Source: Streptomyces sp. yr375 (GTDB lineage Bacteria; Actinomycetota; Actinomycetes; Streptomycetales; Streptomycetaceae). From it: a stretch of DNA of 64,000 nucleotides. Under the pieces are notes generated by a model, which made no database searches, had not been told where the DNA came from, and worked only from the letters and a program-made list of their open reading frames with translations. Location of the stretch: positions 70,346 to 134,345 of the forward strand of contig NZ_FOFF01000008.1 in the NCBI RefSeq assembly GCF_900110755.1, given 5' to 3'. Below are positions 8,861-16,910 of the stretch, piece by piece. Within the stretch, counting starts at the first letter, position 1, and each line of letters starts with the position of its first letter. The translations under genes and the position numbers were made by a program.

Positions 8861-9652
8861 CTACAGGGGGGTGACGTACGCCCCCGAGATCCCGCCGTCC
8901 ACCAGGAAGTCGCTGGCGTTGACGAACGAGGAGTCGTCGCTCGCCAGGAAGGCGACGGCGGCGGCGATCTCCTCGGCCTCGGCGAACCGGCCGACGGGGA
9001 TGTGGACGAGGCGGCGCGCGGCCCGCTCGGGGTCCGTCGCGAACAGCTCCTGCAGCAGCGGGGTGTTGACCGGGCCGGGGCACAGGGCGTTCACCCGGAT
9101 GCCCTCCCGGGCGAACTGCACGCCCAGTTCACGGGACATGGCCAGCACCCCGCCCTTGGACGCGGTGTACGAGATCTGGGACGTGGCCGCGCCCATCCGG
9201 GCCACGAACGACGCCGTGTTGATGATCGAGCCCTTGCCCTGGCGCCGCATGTAGGGGATGGCGGCCTTGCAACACAGGTACACGGAGGTCAGGTTGACGT
9301 CCTGGACGCGCTTCCAGGCCTCGAGGCCGGTCTCCAGGATGGAGTCGTCGTCGGGCGGCGAGATGCCCGCGTTGTTGAAGGCGATGTCGACGCTGCCGTA
9401 GGTGTCGTAGGCCGTCTTGAACAGCGCCTCGACCTGCTCGGGGTCGGTGACGTCGACCTTCACGAAGGTCCCGCCGACCTCCTCCGCGGCGGCCTTGCCG
9501 CGGGCCTCGTCGATGTCGCCGCAGACGACGTGCGCGCCCTCGGAGGCGAGCCGGCGGGCGGTGGCGAGGCCGATGCCGCTGCCGGCGCCGGTGATGACGG
9601 CCGTGCGGCCGACGAGGCGGCGGCAGACGATGTCAGGGGTCTGAGCGGTCAC
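8861..9652 (-). CDS. Short-chain dehydrogenase/reductase (SDR)
   Basis: A 263-residue classical SDR. It has the Rossmann motif TGAGSGIG, the NNAGIS segment, the catalytic Ser in INTASF, Tyr/Lys in YTASK and the PGPVNTP loop. GTG at 9652 overlaps the stop of the aldehyde dehydrogenase (GTGA), so it is the last gene of the glnA4-ALDH-SDR operon. If the pathway converts ethanolamine through gamma-glutamylation, this enzyme would oxidise the gamma-glutamylated alcohol to the aldehyde that the neighbouring dehydrogenase takes on. That step is inference from gene order; annotation as a 3-oxoacyl-ACP reductase would be generic. Confidence 0.88.
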   Translation of the reverse strand: MTAQTPDIVCRRLVGRTAVITGAGSGIGLATARRLASEGAHVVCGDIDEARGKAAAEEVGGTFVKVDVTDPEQVEALFKTAYDTYGSVDIAFNNAGISPPDDDSILETGLEAWKRVQDVNLTSVYLCCKAAIPYMRRQGKGSIINTASFVARMGAATSQISYTASKGGVLAMSRELGVQFAREGIRVNALCPGPVNTPLLQELFATDPERAARRLVHIPVGRFAEAEEIAAAVAFLASDDSSFVNASDFLVDGGISGAYVTPL

Positions 9653-11022
9653 TGTGCGGGGCCCTCCGTGTTGATGAAGACGTTCTTGGTTTCGGTGAAG
9701 GCGGTCAGGGCGTCCGGGCCCAGCTCGCGGCCGACGCCGGACTGCTTGAAGCCGCCGAAGGGCGTCCAGTAGCGGACGCTGGAGTGGGAGTTGACGGACA
9801 GGTTGCCGGCCCGCACGGCCTGCGAGACGCGCAGGGCGCGGCCGATGTCGCGGGTCCAGATGGAGCCGGAGAGGCCGTAGGGGGTGTCGTTGGCGAGCCG
9901 GATCGCGTCCGCCTCGTCGGTGAAGGGGAGCAGGACGGCGACGGGGCCGAAGATCTCCTCGCGGGCCGCGTCGGAGTCGGGCGCGGCGCCGGTGAGGACG
10001 GTCGGCGGGAACCAGAAGCCGGGGCCGTCGGGGGCCGTGCCGCGCAGCGCCCGGGCGTCGTCCGGCACGAACGACCGTACGCGGTCCACCTGTTGGCGGG
10101 AGATCAGCGGGCCCATCTGGGTCGCGTCGTCGGCCGGGTCGCCGACCACGACGGCGGACAGCTCCCGGGCGAGGTGCTCGGCGACCTCGTCGTAGACCGA
10201 CTCCTGGACGAGGATCCGGGTGCGGGCGCAGCAGTCCTGGCCGGAGTTGTCCAGGAAGGAGAACGGGTCGACGGCGGTCTTCAGGTCGGCGTCCGCGAAG
10301 ACGACGTTGGGGCTCTTGCCGCCGAGTTCCAGGGTGACCGGCTTGACCTGCCGGGCGCAGCGTTCCATGACCTCGCGGCCGGTGCGGGTGGAGCCGGTGA
10401 ACACGATCTTCGCGACGCCGGGGTGGTCGACGAGGGCGCGTCCGGTGACCGCGCCGTAGCCGGGCAGGACCTGGAACAGGCCCTCGGGGAGCCCTGCCTC
10501 CAGGGCGAGTTCGGCGAGGCGCAGGGCGGTGAGCGGGGTGGTCTCGGCGGGCTTGAGGAGGACCGCGTTGCCGGCGGCGAGGGCCGGGAAGGAGCCCCAG
10601 GCGGCGATCGGCATCGGGAAGTTCCAGGGCGCGATGACGCCGACCACGCCGAGCGGCTCGTGGAAGGTGACGTCCCAGCCGCCGGGCACCGGGATCTGCC
10701 GGCCGAGGAGCCGTTCGACGCCACCGGCCGCGTAGAGCAGCAGGTCGCGGGCGTTGCCGGCCTCCCAGCGGGCGTTGCCGAGGAGGTGACCGGCTTCCCG
10801 GACCTCCAGCCGGGCCAGTTCCTCCAGGTGCGCGTCGACGACGTCGGCGAAGCGGCGCAGCAGGCGGGCGCGGTCGGCGGGCGCGAGCGCGGCCCACGTC
10901 CGCTGCGCCGCGGCGGCGCGTACGACGGCCGCGTCCACGTCGGCCGCGGTGGCGGCGGGGACGGTCGCGACGACCTCTTCCGTCGCGGGGTTGAGGACGG
11001 TCAGCTCATGCTCGTACGACAA
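9649..11022 (-). CDS. NAD(P)-dependent aldehyde dehydrogenase
   Basis: A 457-residue ALDH-superfamily enzyme. It has the NAD-binding IVFTGSTRTG, the general-base Glu in TLELGGKSPN, the catalytic Cys about residue 264 in GQDCCA and the EIFGPV motif near the C-terminus. It lies 27 nt downstream of the GlnA4-type ligase and is coupled to the SDR gene downstream. In puu-type routes this dehydrogenase oxidises the gamma-glutamylated aminoaldehyde to the acid, which the PuuD-like hydrolase then releases from glutamate. Substrate assignment rests on context. Confidence 0.9.
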   Translation of the reverse strand: MSYEHELTVLNPATEEVVATVPAATAADVDAAVVRAAAAQRTWAALAPADRARLLRRFADVVDAHLEELARLEVREAGHLLGNARWEAGNARDLLLYAAGGVERLLGRQIPVPGGWDVTFHEPLGVVGVIAPWNFPMPIAAWGSFPALAAGNAVLLKPAETTPLTALRLAELALEAGLPEGLFQVLPGYGAVTGRALVDHPGVAKIVFTGSTRTGREVMERCARQVKPVTLELGGKSPNVVFADADLKTAVDPFSFLDNSGQDCCARTRILVQESVYDEVAEHLARELSAVVVGDPADDATQMGPLISRQQVDRVRSFVPDDARALRGTAPDGPGFWFPPTVLTGAAPDSDAAREEIFGPVAVLLPFTDEADAIRLANDTPYGLSGSIWTRDIGRALRVSQAVRAGNLSVNSHSSVRYWTPFGGFKQSGVGRELGPDALTAFTETKNVFINTEGPAQ

Positions 11023-11049
11023 CGAAGGACCTTTCAGAGACGTTCGACA

Positions 11050-12420
11050 TCACAGACGTTCGAAGGAGCGGCGCAGCTCCCAGTCGGTGACCGCGGCGTC
11101 GAAGGCCATCAGCTCGACGCGGGCCATGTTGCCGTAGTGCGCGACGACCTCCTCGCCGAAGGCGGCCAGCGCGATCGGGCTGTTCGCCCAGAGGTCGGCG
11201 GCCTCGCGGAGCGTGGTGGGGACGTGCGCGTAGTCGGCGGTGTAGGCGTTTCCGGCGCAGGCCTCGGGCAGTTCCAGTTTCTGTTCGATGCCGTGCAGTC
11301 CGGCCGCGATCAGGCCGGCGACCGCGAGGTGGGGGTTGACGTCGCCGCCGGGCAGCCGGTTCTCGAAGCGCATCGAGGGGCCGTGGCCGACGACCCGCAG
11401 CGAGCAGGTGCGGTTGTCGTGGCCCCAGGCGACGGCGGTCGGGGCGAAGGAGCCCGGCTGGAACCGCTTGTAGGAGTTGATGTTGGGGGCGTAGAGGAGG
11501 GAGAAGTCGCGCAGGGCGGCCAGTTGTCCGGCGAGGAAGTGGCGCATGACGTCGGACATGCCGTTCGCGTCCGCGGCGGTGCCGGCCATGACGTTGGCGC
11601 CGTCGGCGTCGGTGAGGGAGAGGTGGATGTGGCAGGAGTTGCCCTCGCGCTCGTTGTACTTCGCCATGAAGGTCAGCGAGACGCCCTCCTGCGCGGCGAT
11701 CTCCTTGGCGCCGGTCTTGTAGATCGCGTGCTGGTCGCAGGTGACGAGGGCCTCGTCGTAGCGGAAGGCGATCTCGTGCTGGCCGGGGTTGCACTCGCCC
11801 TTGGCGGACTCGACGGTGAGGCCGGCGCCGGCCATCTCGTTGCGGATACGGCGCAGCAGCGGCTCGACCCGTCCCGTCCCGAGGACCGAGTAGTCGACGT
11901 TGTACTGGTTGACCGGGGTGAGGCCGCGGTAGTTCGCGTCCCAGGCGGCCTCGTAGGTGTCCTTGAAGACGATGAACTCCAGCTCGGTGCCGACCTGGGC
12001 GGTGAAGCCGTGCTCGGCGAGGCGCTCCAGTTGGCGGCGCAGGATCTGGCGCGGGGCTGCGACCACGGGCGAGCCGTCGCTCCAGGCGAGGTCGGCGACC
12101 AGCATGGCCGTACCGGCGTTCCAGGGCACGCGGCGCAGGGTGGAGAGGTCGGGGTGCATGGCGAAGTCGCCGTAGCCGCGCTCCCAGGAGGACATGGCGT
12201 AGCCGTCGACGGTGTTCATCTCCGTGTCGACGGCGAGCAGGTAGTTGCAGCCCTCGGTGCCGTGCTTCAGGACCTCGGCGAGGAAGAATCCGGCGGCGAA
12301 CCGCTTGCCCTGGAGGCGCCCTTGCATGTCGGGGAAGGCCAGGACGACAGTGTCGATCTCACCGCTCGCGACGAGGGTGTGCAGTTCCTCGACACTGAGC
12401 GGGGGTGTGCGGTCTGCCAC
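11050..12420 (-). CDS. glnA4: Glutamine-synthetase-like gamma-glutamyl ligase, GlnA4 type
   Basis: A 456-residue member of the glutamine synthetase superfamily. It has the metal and glutamate motifs GTELEF, ECNPGQHEI, GNSCHIHLSL and the nucleotide-site RFENRLPGGDVNPHLA. It lacks the adenylylation loop of true GlnA. The S. coelicolor homologue at the same locus was reported as a gamma-glutamylethanolamide synthetase for ethanolamine use; related enzymes (PuuA, GlnA3) act on polyamines. It is the first gene of a minus-strand operon with an ALDH and an SDR, and is divergent from the FadR-type regulator. The GTG start at 12420 has GAGGAGG about 7 nt upstream. An ethanolamine substrate is the best guess but is not proven by sequence. 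Confidence 0.88.
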   Translation of the reverse strand: MADRTPPLSVEELHTLVASGEIDTVVLAFPDMQGRLQGKRFAAGFFLAEVLKHGTEGCNYLLAVDTEMNTVDGYAMSSWERGYGDFAMHPDLSTLRRVPWNAGTAMLVADLAWSDGSPVVAAPRQILRRQLERLAEHGFTAQVGTELEFIVFKDTYEAAWDANYRGLTPVNQYNVDYSVLGTGRVEPLLRRIRNEMAGAGLTVESAKGECNPGQHEIAFRYDEALVTCDQHAIYKTGAKEIAAQEGVSLTFMAKYNEREGNSCHIHLSLTDADGANVMAGTAADANGMSDVMRHFLAGQLAALRDFSLLYAPNINSYKRFQPGSFAPTAVAWGHDNRTCSLRVVGHGPSMRFENRLPGGDVNPHLAVAGLIAAGLHGIEQKLELPEACAGNAYTADYAHVPTTLREAADLWANSPIALAAFGEEVVAHYGNMARVELMAFDAAVTDWELRRSFERL

Positions 12421-12451
12421 TGGAGGGCCTCCTCAGGCTCCGGGGACCATA

Positions 12452-12472
12452 AGGTATTGCGGAGAACCATTG
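12452..12472. promoter_or_regulatory. Candidate FadR-type operator, copy 1
   Basis: AGGTAT-N9-CCATTG lies in the 74-bp region between the divergent glnA4-type and regulator genes. The same bipartite motif with identical spacing recurs at 13310-13330 in front of the PuuD-like gene, which makes it a good candidate for the binding site of the GntR/FadR protein encoded next door. The GGT..ACC core fits the loose GGT/ACC style of FadR-subfamily operators. Confidence 0.55.
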
Positions 12473-12494
12473 CTTGGGAAGGGGGCGCGGCCAG

Positions 12495-13289
12495 ATGTCG
12501 GTGGATGCGGACGGCTCACCGGACGGCGGACCGGACGGGAGACCGGTCGGCCCACAGGTCGGCGAACCGGACAACGGGCCGGACGACCGGTTGACGCCGG
12601 TGCTGCGGCCGGTGCGGGCCGGGAACGGCTTCGAGGAGGCGTTGGAGCAGATCCTCCAGGTCGTCCGGCTGGGTCTGGTACCGGGCGGCGAACGGCTGCC
12701 GGCCGAGCGGGATCTCGCGGAGCGGCTCGGGATCAGCCGGGTGACGCTGCGCGAGGTGCTGAAGGTGCTCCAGGACCAGGGGCTGGTCGAGTCCCGCCGG
12801 GGGCGTTACGGCGGCACGTTCGTGCTGCCGCGCGCGGACGCCGGCGGCGAGGACGAGCTGCGGCGGCGGATCGCCGAGGTCGACGTCGAGGACGTCCTGC
12901 GCTTCCGCGAGGTGCTGGAGGTCGGCGCGGCGGGGCTGTGCGCGACGCACGGGCTGACCGGCGAACAGGCGCAGCGGCTGCGCGAGGCCCTCGCCCGCAC
13001 CGAGGACGCGCCGCTCACCGACTACCGGCGCCTGGACACGATGCTCCACCTCACGCTGGCCGAGCTGTGCGGCTCCCCGTCGCTGACCGCGCAGTACGCG
13101 GCGGTCCGGGCCACGGTGAACGACCTGCTCGACTGCATCCCGCTCCTCGTGCGCAACCTGGAGCACTCGCAGCGCCAGCACACGGCGCTGGTGGAAGCGG
13201 TGCTGGACGGCGACTCGGACGGCGCGCGGGAGATGATGCGGGAGCACTGCGCGGGGACGGCGGCCCTCCTCAGGGGCTTCCTGACATGA
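12495..13289 (+). CDS. GntR-family (FadR subfamily) transcriptional regulator
   Basis: A 264-residue regulator. After a disordered Gly/Pro-rich head of about 35 residues comes a winged helix (LGLVPGGERLPAERDLAERLGISRVTLREVLKVLQDQGLVESRRGRYGGTFV). A FCD-type helical effector domain follows, with putative metal/ligand residues in the RFREVLE, MLHLTLAEL and EHCAG helices. I prefer the ATG at 12495, preceded by GAAGGGGG at a 9-nt spacing, over the TTG at 12474. It is divergent from the ligase operon and 58 nt upstream of the PuuD-like gene, so it most likely controls this catabolic cluster in response to a pathway amine or intermediate. Confidence 0.87.
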   Translation: MSVDADGSPDGGPDGRPVGPQVGEPDNGPDDRLTPVLRPVRAGNGFEEALEQILQVVRLGLVPGGERLPAERDLAERLGISRVTLREVLKVLQDQGLVESRRGRYGGTFVLPRADAGGEDELRRRIAEVDVEDVLRFREVLEVGAAGLCATHGLTGEQAQRLREALARTEDAPLTDYRRLDTMLHLTLAELCGSPSLTAQYAAVRATVNDLLDCIPLLVRNLEHSQRQHTALVEAVLDGDSDGAREMMREHCAGTAALLRGFLT

Positions 13290-13309
13290 CACATCCCGAC
13301 ATGACACAA

Positions 13310-13330
13310 AGGTATGCGAGCAGTCCATTG
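13310..13330. promoter_or_regulatory. Candidate FadR-type operator, copy 2
   Basis: The second AGGTAT-N9-CCATTG occurrence lies in the short gap between the regulator gene and the PuuD-like gene, just upstream of the GGGGAGG ribosome site. It suggests the hydrolase gene has its own regulated promoter. Confidence 0.5.
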
Positions 13331-13347
13331 ACGGCCGGGGAGGCAAC

Positions 13348-14085
13348 ATGACGGGCAGGACGGGCGGCGCGGGCGTGACGGGCGGCGGGCCGCTGATCGG
13401 CGTCAGTACGTACCTGGAGTCCGGGACGCGCTGGGGTGTGTGGGAGCTGGAGGCGGCGCTGCTGCCCGCCGGGTACGCGCGGCTCGTGCAGCGGGCCGGC
13501 GGGCTGGCCGTACTGCTCCCGCCGGACGCGCCCGAGCACGCGGCGGCGGCCGTCGCCCGCCTCGACGGCCTGGTGATCTCGGGCGGCCCGGACGTCGAGC
13601 CGGTCCGTTACGGCGCCGAGCCCGACCCGCGCACCGGGCCGCCGGCGCGGGAGCGGGACGCGTGGGAGCTGGCCCTGATCGACGCGGCACTGGCGGCGGA
13701 CGTCCCGCTGCTGGGCATCTGCCGGGGCATGCAGTTGCTGAACATCGCGCTCGGCGGCACCATGACGCAGCACATCGACGGGCACACCGGGGGCGTCGGC
13801 GTCTTCGGCCACCACGCGGTCAAGCCGGTCCCGGGCACGCTCTACGGCGGCCTCGTCGAGGAGGAGACGTCCGTGCCGACCTATCACCACCAGTCGGTGG
13901 ACCGCCTCGGCGCGGGCCTGATCCCGTCGGCGTACGCGGCGGACGGCACGGTGGAAGCGGTCGAACTGCCGTCGGCGGGGGGCTGGGTGCTGGGCGTGCA
14001 GTGGCATCCGGAGATGGCGGAGGACGTACGGGTGATGCGCGCGCTGGTGGAAGCGGCGGGACCACTCAGCCCGTCCGGCGCTTGA
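13348..14085 (+). CDS. Class I glutamine-amidotransferase-like gamma-glutamyl hydrolase (PuuD-like)
   Basis: A 245-residue peptidase C26 family protein. The nucleophile Cys is in GICRGMQLLNIALGG, and the His/Glu pair is in VQWHPEM. LDGLVISGGPDVEP and the YHHQSVDRLG segment match gamma-glutamyl-GABA hydrolases. It should cleave the gamma-glutamyl amide produced by the ligase/oxidation pathway, releasing glutamate and the oxidised amine product. GGGGAGG sits 5 nt before the ATG. Its last residues (PSGA) and the TGA stop are encoded by a Streptomyces-type intergenic repeat that begins at about 14071. Confidence 0.85.
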   Translation: MTGRTGGAGVTGGGPLIGVSTYLESGTRWGVWELEAALLPAGYARLVQRAGGLAVLLPPDAPEHAAAAVARLDGLVISGGPDVEPVRYGAEPDPRTGPPARERDAWELALIDAALAADVPLLGICRGMQLLNIALGGTMTQHIDGHTGGVGVFGHHAVKPVPGTLYGGLVEEETSVPTYHHQSVDRLGAGLIPSAYAADGTVEAVELPSAGGWVLGVQWHPEMAEDVRVMRALVEAAGPLSPSGA

Positions 14086-14140
14086 GGACGAGGCCCCTTA
14101 AGGGCCGACAGCGGGGGTCTGGGGGCGCAGCCCCCAGGGG
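14071..14140. repeat. Streptomyces intergenic repeat with terminator-like hairpin
   Basis: The block starts CCGTCCGGCG.TTGAGGACGAGG and ends in an 8-bp stem CTGGGGGC/GCCCCCAG (14119-14126 with 14130-14137, GCA loop). I recognise this composite from many Streptomyces 3' regions. It supplies the stop codon of the PuuD-like gene and is placed to terminate both convergent transcripts. The assignment as a dispersed repeat is from memory. Confidence 0.65.
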
Positions 14141-14154
14141 ACGGGACGACGCCG

Positions 14155-15084
14155 CTACCCCCGCGTCAACGACAACAACTCCCGCGCCGGCCCGGCAGGG
14201 CGGTGCCCCGTCGGCCACACCGCCCGCAGGTCGCGCGCCAACTCGACGCCCTCGACCGGGATGTCGACCAACCTCCGCAGCGCCAGCTCCTCACCGACCG
14301 CCAGTTCGCTCAGCACCGCCGGCCCTGCCCCGCTCACCGCCGCCGCCTTGACCGCCGTGGTCGAGGACAGCTCGATCAGCGGCCGGGCCAGCCCGCCCAG
14401 CGCCGTGTCGAGAACCTGCCGCGTCCCCGACCCCTCCTCCCGCAGGATCAGCGGCGTCGACGCCAACTCGGCGGCGGGCAGCGGCCGTCGGCGACGCGCC
14501 CACGGATGACCGGGCGCGACGACGACGACCAGGTGGTCGTGGGCTATCACCGTCGAGTCGAGGCCCGGCGGCACCGTGAGCCCCTCCACGAAGCCGAGGT
14601 CCGCCTCCCCGGACAGCAGCCGCTCGGCGACGGCCGCCGAGTTGCCCGCGAGCAGCGACACCGCCGTGTCCGGCCGCCCGGCGCGCAGCGCGAGCAGCCA
14701 GCCGGGCAGCAGGTACTCGGCGATCGTCATGCTGGCCGCCACCCGCAGCCGTGAGTCCCGACGGTCGCGCAGCGCCTGCGCCCCCGCGTCGAACGCCTGC
14801 GCCGCCTCGACGACCCGCCGCGCCCAGTCCGTGACCAGCGCGCCGGCGTCCGTGAGCCGGGAGCCGCGCGGGGAGCGGTCCACCAGGGCCACGCCGAGCT
14901 GGCGCTCCATGGACCGGATCCGGCTGCTCGCGGCCGGCTGCGTGATGCCCAGCTCGCGCGCCGCCGCGCCCAGACTGCCCAGCCGGGCCACGCCCAGCAG
15001 CAGTTCCAACGCCCCGAGATCCGGCACCCGATGCGCGATCGAGCCCGTGCCGCTGTGCGCCGACTGCCCCTCCACACTGCCCAT
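14155..15084 (-). CDS. LysR-family transcriptional regulator
   Basis: Up to 309 residues. The HTH (LGALELLLGVARLGSLGAAARELGITQPAASSRIRSMERQLG) is followed by a periplasmic-binding-like effector domain (LRVAASMTIAEYLLPGW, then LILREEGSGTRQV). It is divergent from the TDT-family transporter, 70 bp apart, so it very likely controls that gene. The ATG at 15082-15084 lies inside a perfect T-N11-A palindrome and has a poor ribosome site. A downstream GTG (15075 or 15027, just before the conserved HTH) may be the true start. Confidence 0.85.
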   Translation of the reverse strand: MGSVEGQSAHSGTGSIAHRVPDLGALELLLGVARLGSLGAAARELGITQPAASSRIRSMERQLGVALVDRSPRGSRLTDAGALVTDWARRVVEAAQAFDAGAQALRDRRDSRLRVAASMTIAEYLLPGWLLALRAGRPDTAVSLLAGNSAAVAERLLSGEADLGFVEGLTVPPGLDSTVIAHDHLVVVVAPGHPWARRRRPLPAAELASTPLILREEGSGTRQVLDTALGGLARPLIELSSTTAVKAAAVSGAGPAVLSELAVGEELALRRLVDIPVEGVELARDLRAVWPTGHRPAGPARELLSLTRG

Positions 15085-15106
15085 AAGCCCAGCTTATGCC
15101 CCCATA
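15083..15106. promoter_or_regulatory. LysR-type operator between regulator and TDT transporter
   Basis: ATAAGC-CCA-GCTTAT (15083-15097) is a perfect inverted repeat that fits the LysR T-N11-A rule. It is followed immediately by TATG-CCCC-CATA (15095-15106), which resembles the second, activation half-site of LysR targets. It lies 50-70 nt before the transporter start. Confidence 0.68.
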
Positions 15107-15154
15107 GAGACATCCTCCCTGGTCGCGGGCGGGCACCCGGGCGACGGTGGGGTC

Positions 15155-16279
15155 ATGGTCACCGCCGTCCGTCAACTCGGACCGAACTGGTACGCGACAG
15201 TGATGGGCACCGCGATCCTCGCCACGGCGGGAGCCGCGCTCCCGGTCCGTGTCCCGGGGCTGCGGCTGCTCTGCGCCGCCTTCTGGGCGCTGTCCTTCGC
15301 CCTCCTGCTGGCCCTGCTCGCCGCCCGCGCCCTGCACTGGCGCCACCACCGCGACCAGGCCCGCGCGCATCTCCTCGACCCGGCGACGGCCCCGTTCTAC
15401 GGGTGTCCGGCGATGGCGCTGCTCGCCGTCGGGGGCGGCGCGCTGACCGTCGGCCGGGACTGGATCGGCGTCCGCGCCGCGGTCGCGCTGGACGCCGTGC
15501 TGTTCGGCGCCGGGACGCTCGTCGCGCTCACGGCAGCCGTCGCCGTGCCGTATCTGATGGCCGTCCGCCACCGGGTGACGGCCGCCGAGGCCACGCCGGT
15601 GTGGCTGCTGCCGGTGGTCGCGCCCATGGTGTCGGCGGCGCTCGGGCCGCTGCTGGTGCCGTATCTGCCGGCCGGGCAGCCGCGGCAGACGCTGCTGCTG
15701 GCGTGCTGCGCGCTGTTCGGGGTGAGTCTGCTCGCCACCCTCGCGATGCTGCCGGTGGTGTTCGGGCGGCTGGTGACCGGCCGTCCGCTGCCCCTCGCGC
15801 TCACCCCGACCCTGTTCCTCGTCCTGGGCCCGCTCGGGCAGTCCACCACCGCCGTCGGGAAGTTCGCGGACCTCGCTCCGGGGGTCGTGCCCGGCCCGGT
15901 CGCGCGCGGCTTCGCCGTCCTCGCCGTGCTGTACGGGGTGCCGGTGATGGGCTTCGCGCTGCTGTGGCTTTGCCTGGCCTGCGCGCACGTGCTGCGGGCC
16001 CGCCGGCACGGGATGGGCTTCGCGATGACGTGGTGGGCGTTCACCTTCCCGGTCGGCACCTGTGTCACCGGAGCGGCGGCGCTGGCCCGGCACACCGGGC
16101 TGGCTGCCTACGAGGTGCCGGCTTGCGCGCTGTACGTCGTCCTCGTCGCCGCGTGGACGGTCGTCGCCGGGCACACCGTGCGCGGGCTGCTCAGCGGCGG
16201 GCTGCTCGCAGCGCCTCGCCCAGCGCCTTCGGCGCTTCGGCGAGCGACGGTCCGTACCACGTCAGGTGCCGTCCGCTGA
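15155..16279 (+). CDS. TDT/SLAC1-family transporter
   Basis: A 374-residue integral membrane protein with about ten hydrophobic segments. The N-terminal signature LGPNWYATVMGTAILATAGA and the later LGPLGQSTTAVGKF region match the tellurite-resistance/dicarboxylate transporter family (TehA, Mae1, bacterial SLAC1-like anion channels). The ATG at 15155 was chosen because the membrane topology begins there. A divergent LysR regulator suggests induction by its substrate; organic acids, sulfite or other anions are possible. The last 89 bp overlap the convergent BtuF-like gene. Confidence 0.85.
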   Translation: MVTAVRQLGPNWYATVMGTAILATAGAALPVRVPGLRLLCAAFWALSFALLLALLAARALHWRHHRDQARAHLLDPATAPFYGCPAMALLAVGGGALTVGRDWIGVRAAVALDAVLFGAGTLVALTAAVAVPYLMAVRHRVTAAEATPVWLLPVVAPMVSAALGPLLVPYLPAGQPRQTLLLACCALFGVSLLATLAMLPVVFGRLVTGRPLPLALTPTLFLVLGPLGQSTTAVGKFADLAPGVVPGPVARGFAVLAVLYGVPVMGFALLWLCLACAHVLRARRHGMGFAMTWWAFTFPVGTCVTGAAALARHTGLAAYEVPACALYVVLVAAWTVVAGHTVRGLLSGGLLAAPRPAPSALRRATVRTTSGAVR

Positions 16280-16910
16280 CGAGCGCGCAGGGCAGGCCGG
16301 GGAAGGCCTCCGGGCCGTCGTCGGCGGTGAAGCGGTACGGCTCGTCCGGGAGGACGACCAGGTCGGGGGCGGCCGCCCGCAGCGCGTCGACCGAAACCCT
16401 CGGATAGCGCTCGGGGTGCCCGGCGTACAGGTGGTCGACGCCCAGCCGGGCCAGCACGTCCCCGGCGAACGTGTCCCGGCCCAGCACCATCCACGGGCGG
16501 CGCCAGATCGGTACGACGGCCGTGCGGCGCTCCTCGAAGGCGGGCAGCGCGGCCCACGCCTCCGCCGCGTCCACCAGCCAGCCCGGCCGGTCCTGCGCCC
16601 CGCACGCGCTGAGCACGCGTGCCAGTTCCCGGAAGGCCTGCGGGACGTCCCGGACCTCCGTGACCAGCACCTCGAGGCCCGCTGCGCGCAGGGCGGCCAG
16701 GTCCGGTTCCCGGTTCTCCTCCTCGTTGGCGATCACCAGGTCGGGGGCGAGGGCGACGATCCGGTCGACGTCGGGGTTCTTGGTGCCGCCGATCCGGGTG
16801 ACGTCGAGGCCCGCCGGGTGGGCGCACCAGTCGGTGGCGCCGACCAGGGCGCCGGGCAGGGTGACGGCCACCGCCTCGGTGAGCGACGGGACCAGCGAGA
16901 CGACCCGCAC
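16191..16910 (-). CDS. BtuF-like cobalamin/metal-chelate binding protein without signal peptide
   Basis: A 239-residue helical-backbone metal-receptor protein. The N-terminus MRVVSLVPSLTEAV is the start of the mature BtuF fold; GATDWCAHPAG, GGTKNPDVDRIVALAPDLVIAN and PDLVVLPDEPYRF follow the same family. No signal peptide or lipobox precedes it, and the GTG start shares its first base with the last base of the upstream regulator's TAG, so it is probably cytoplasmic. No BtuC/D permease genes are nearby. It may sense or carry a corrinoid or related ligand, possibly together with the cupin regulator. Confidence 0.75.
   Translation of the reverse strand: MRVVSLVPSLTEAVAVTLPGALVGATDWCAHPAGLDVTRIGGTKNPDVDRIVALAPDLVIANEEENREPDLAALRAAGLEVLVTEVRDVPQAFRELARVLSACGAQDRPGWLVDAAEAWAALPAFEERRTAVVPIWRRPWMVLGRDTFAGDVLARLGVDHLYAGHPERYPRVSVDALRAAAPDLVVLPDEPYRFTADDGPEAFPGLPCALVSGRHLTWYGPSLAEAPKALGEALRAARR

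Noticed and set aside
9784..12594. 936-residue open frame on the plus strand opposite the ALDH and GlnA4 genes
   Set aside because: It is a GC-bias shadow rich in Gly/Val/Asp with no domain, lying antisense to two genes with complete catalytic motifs.
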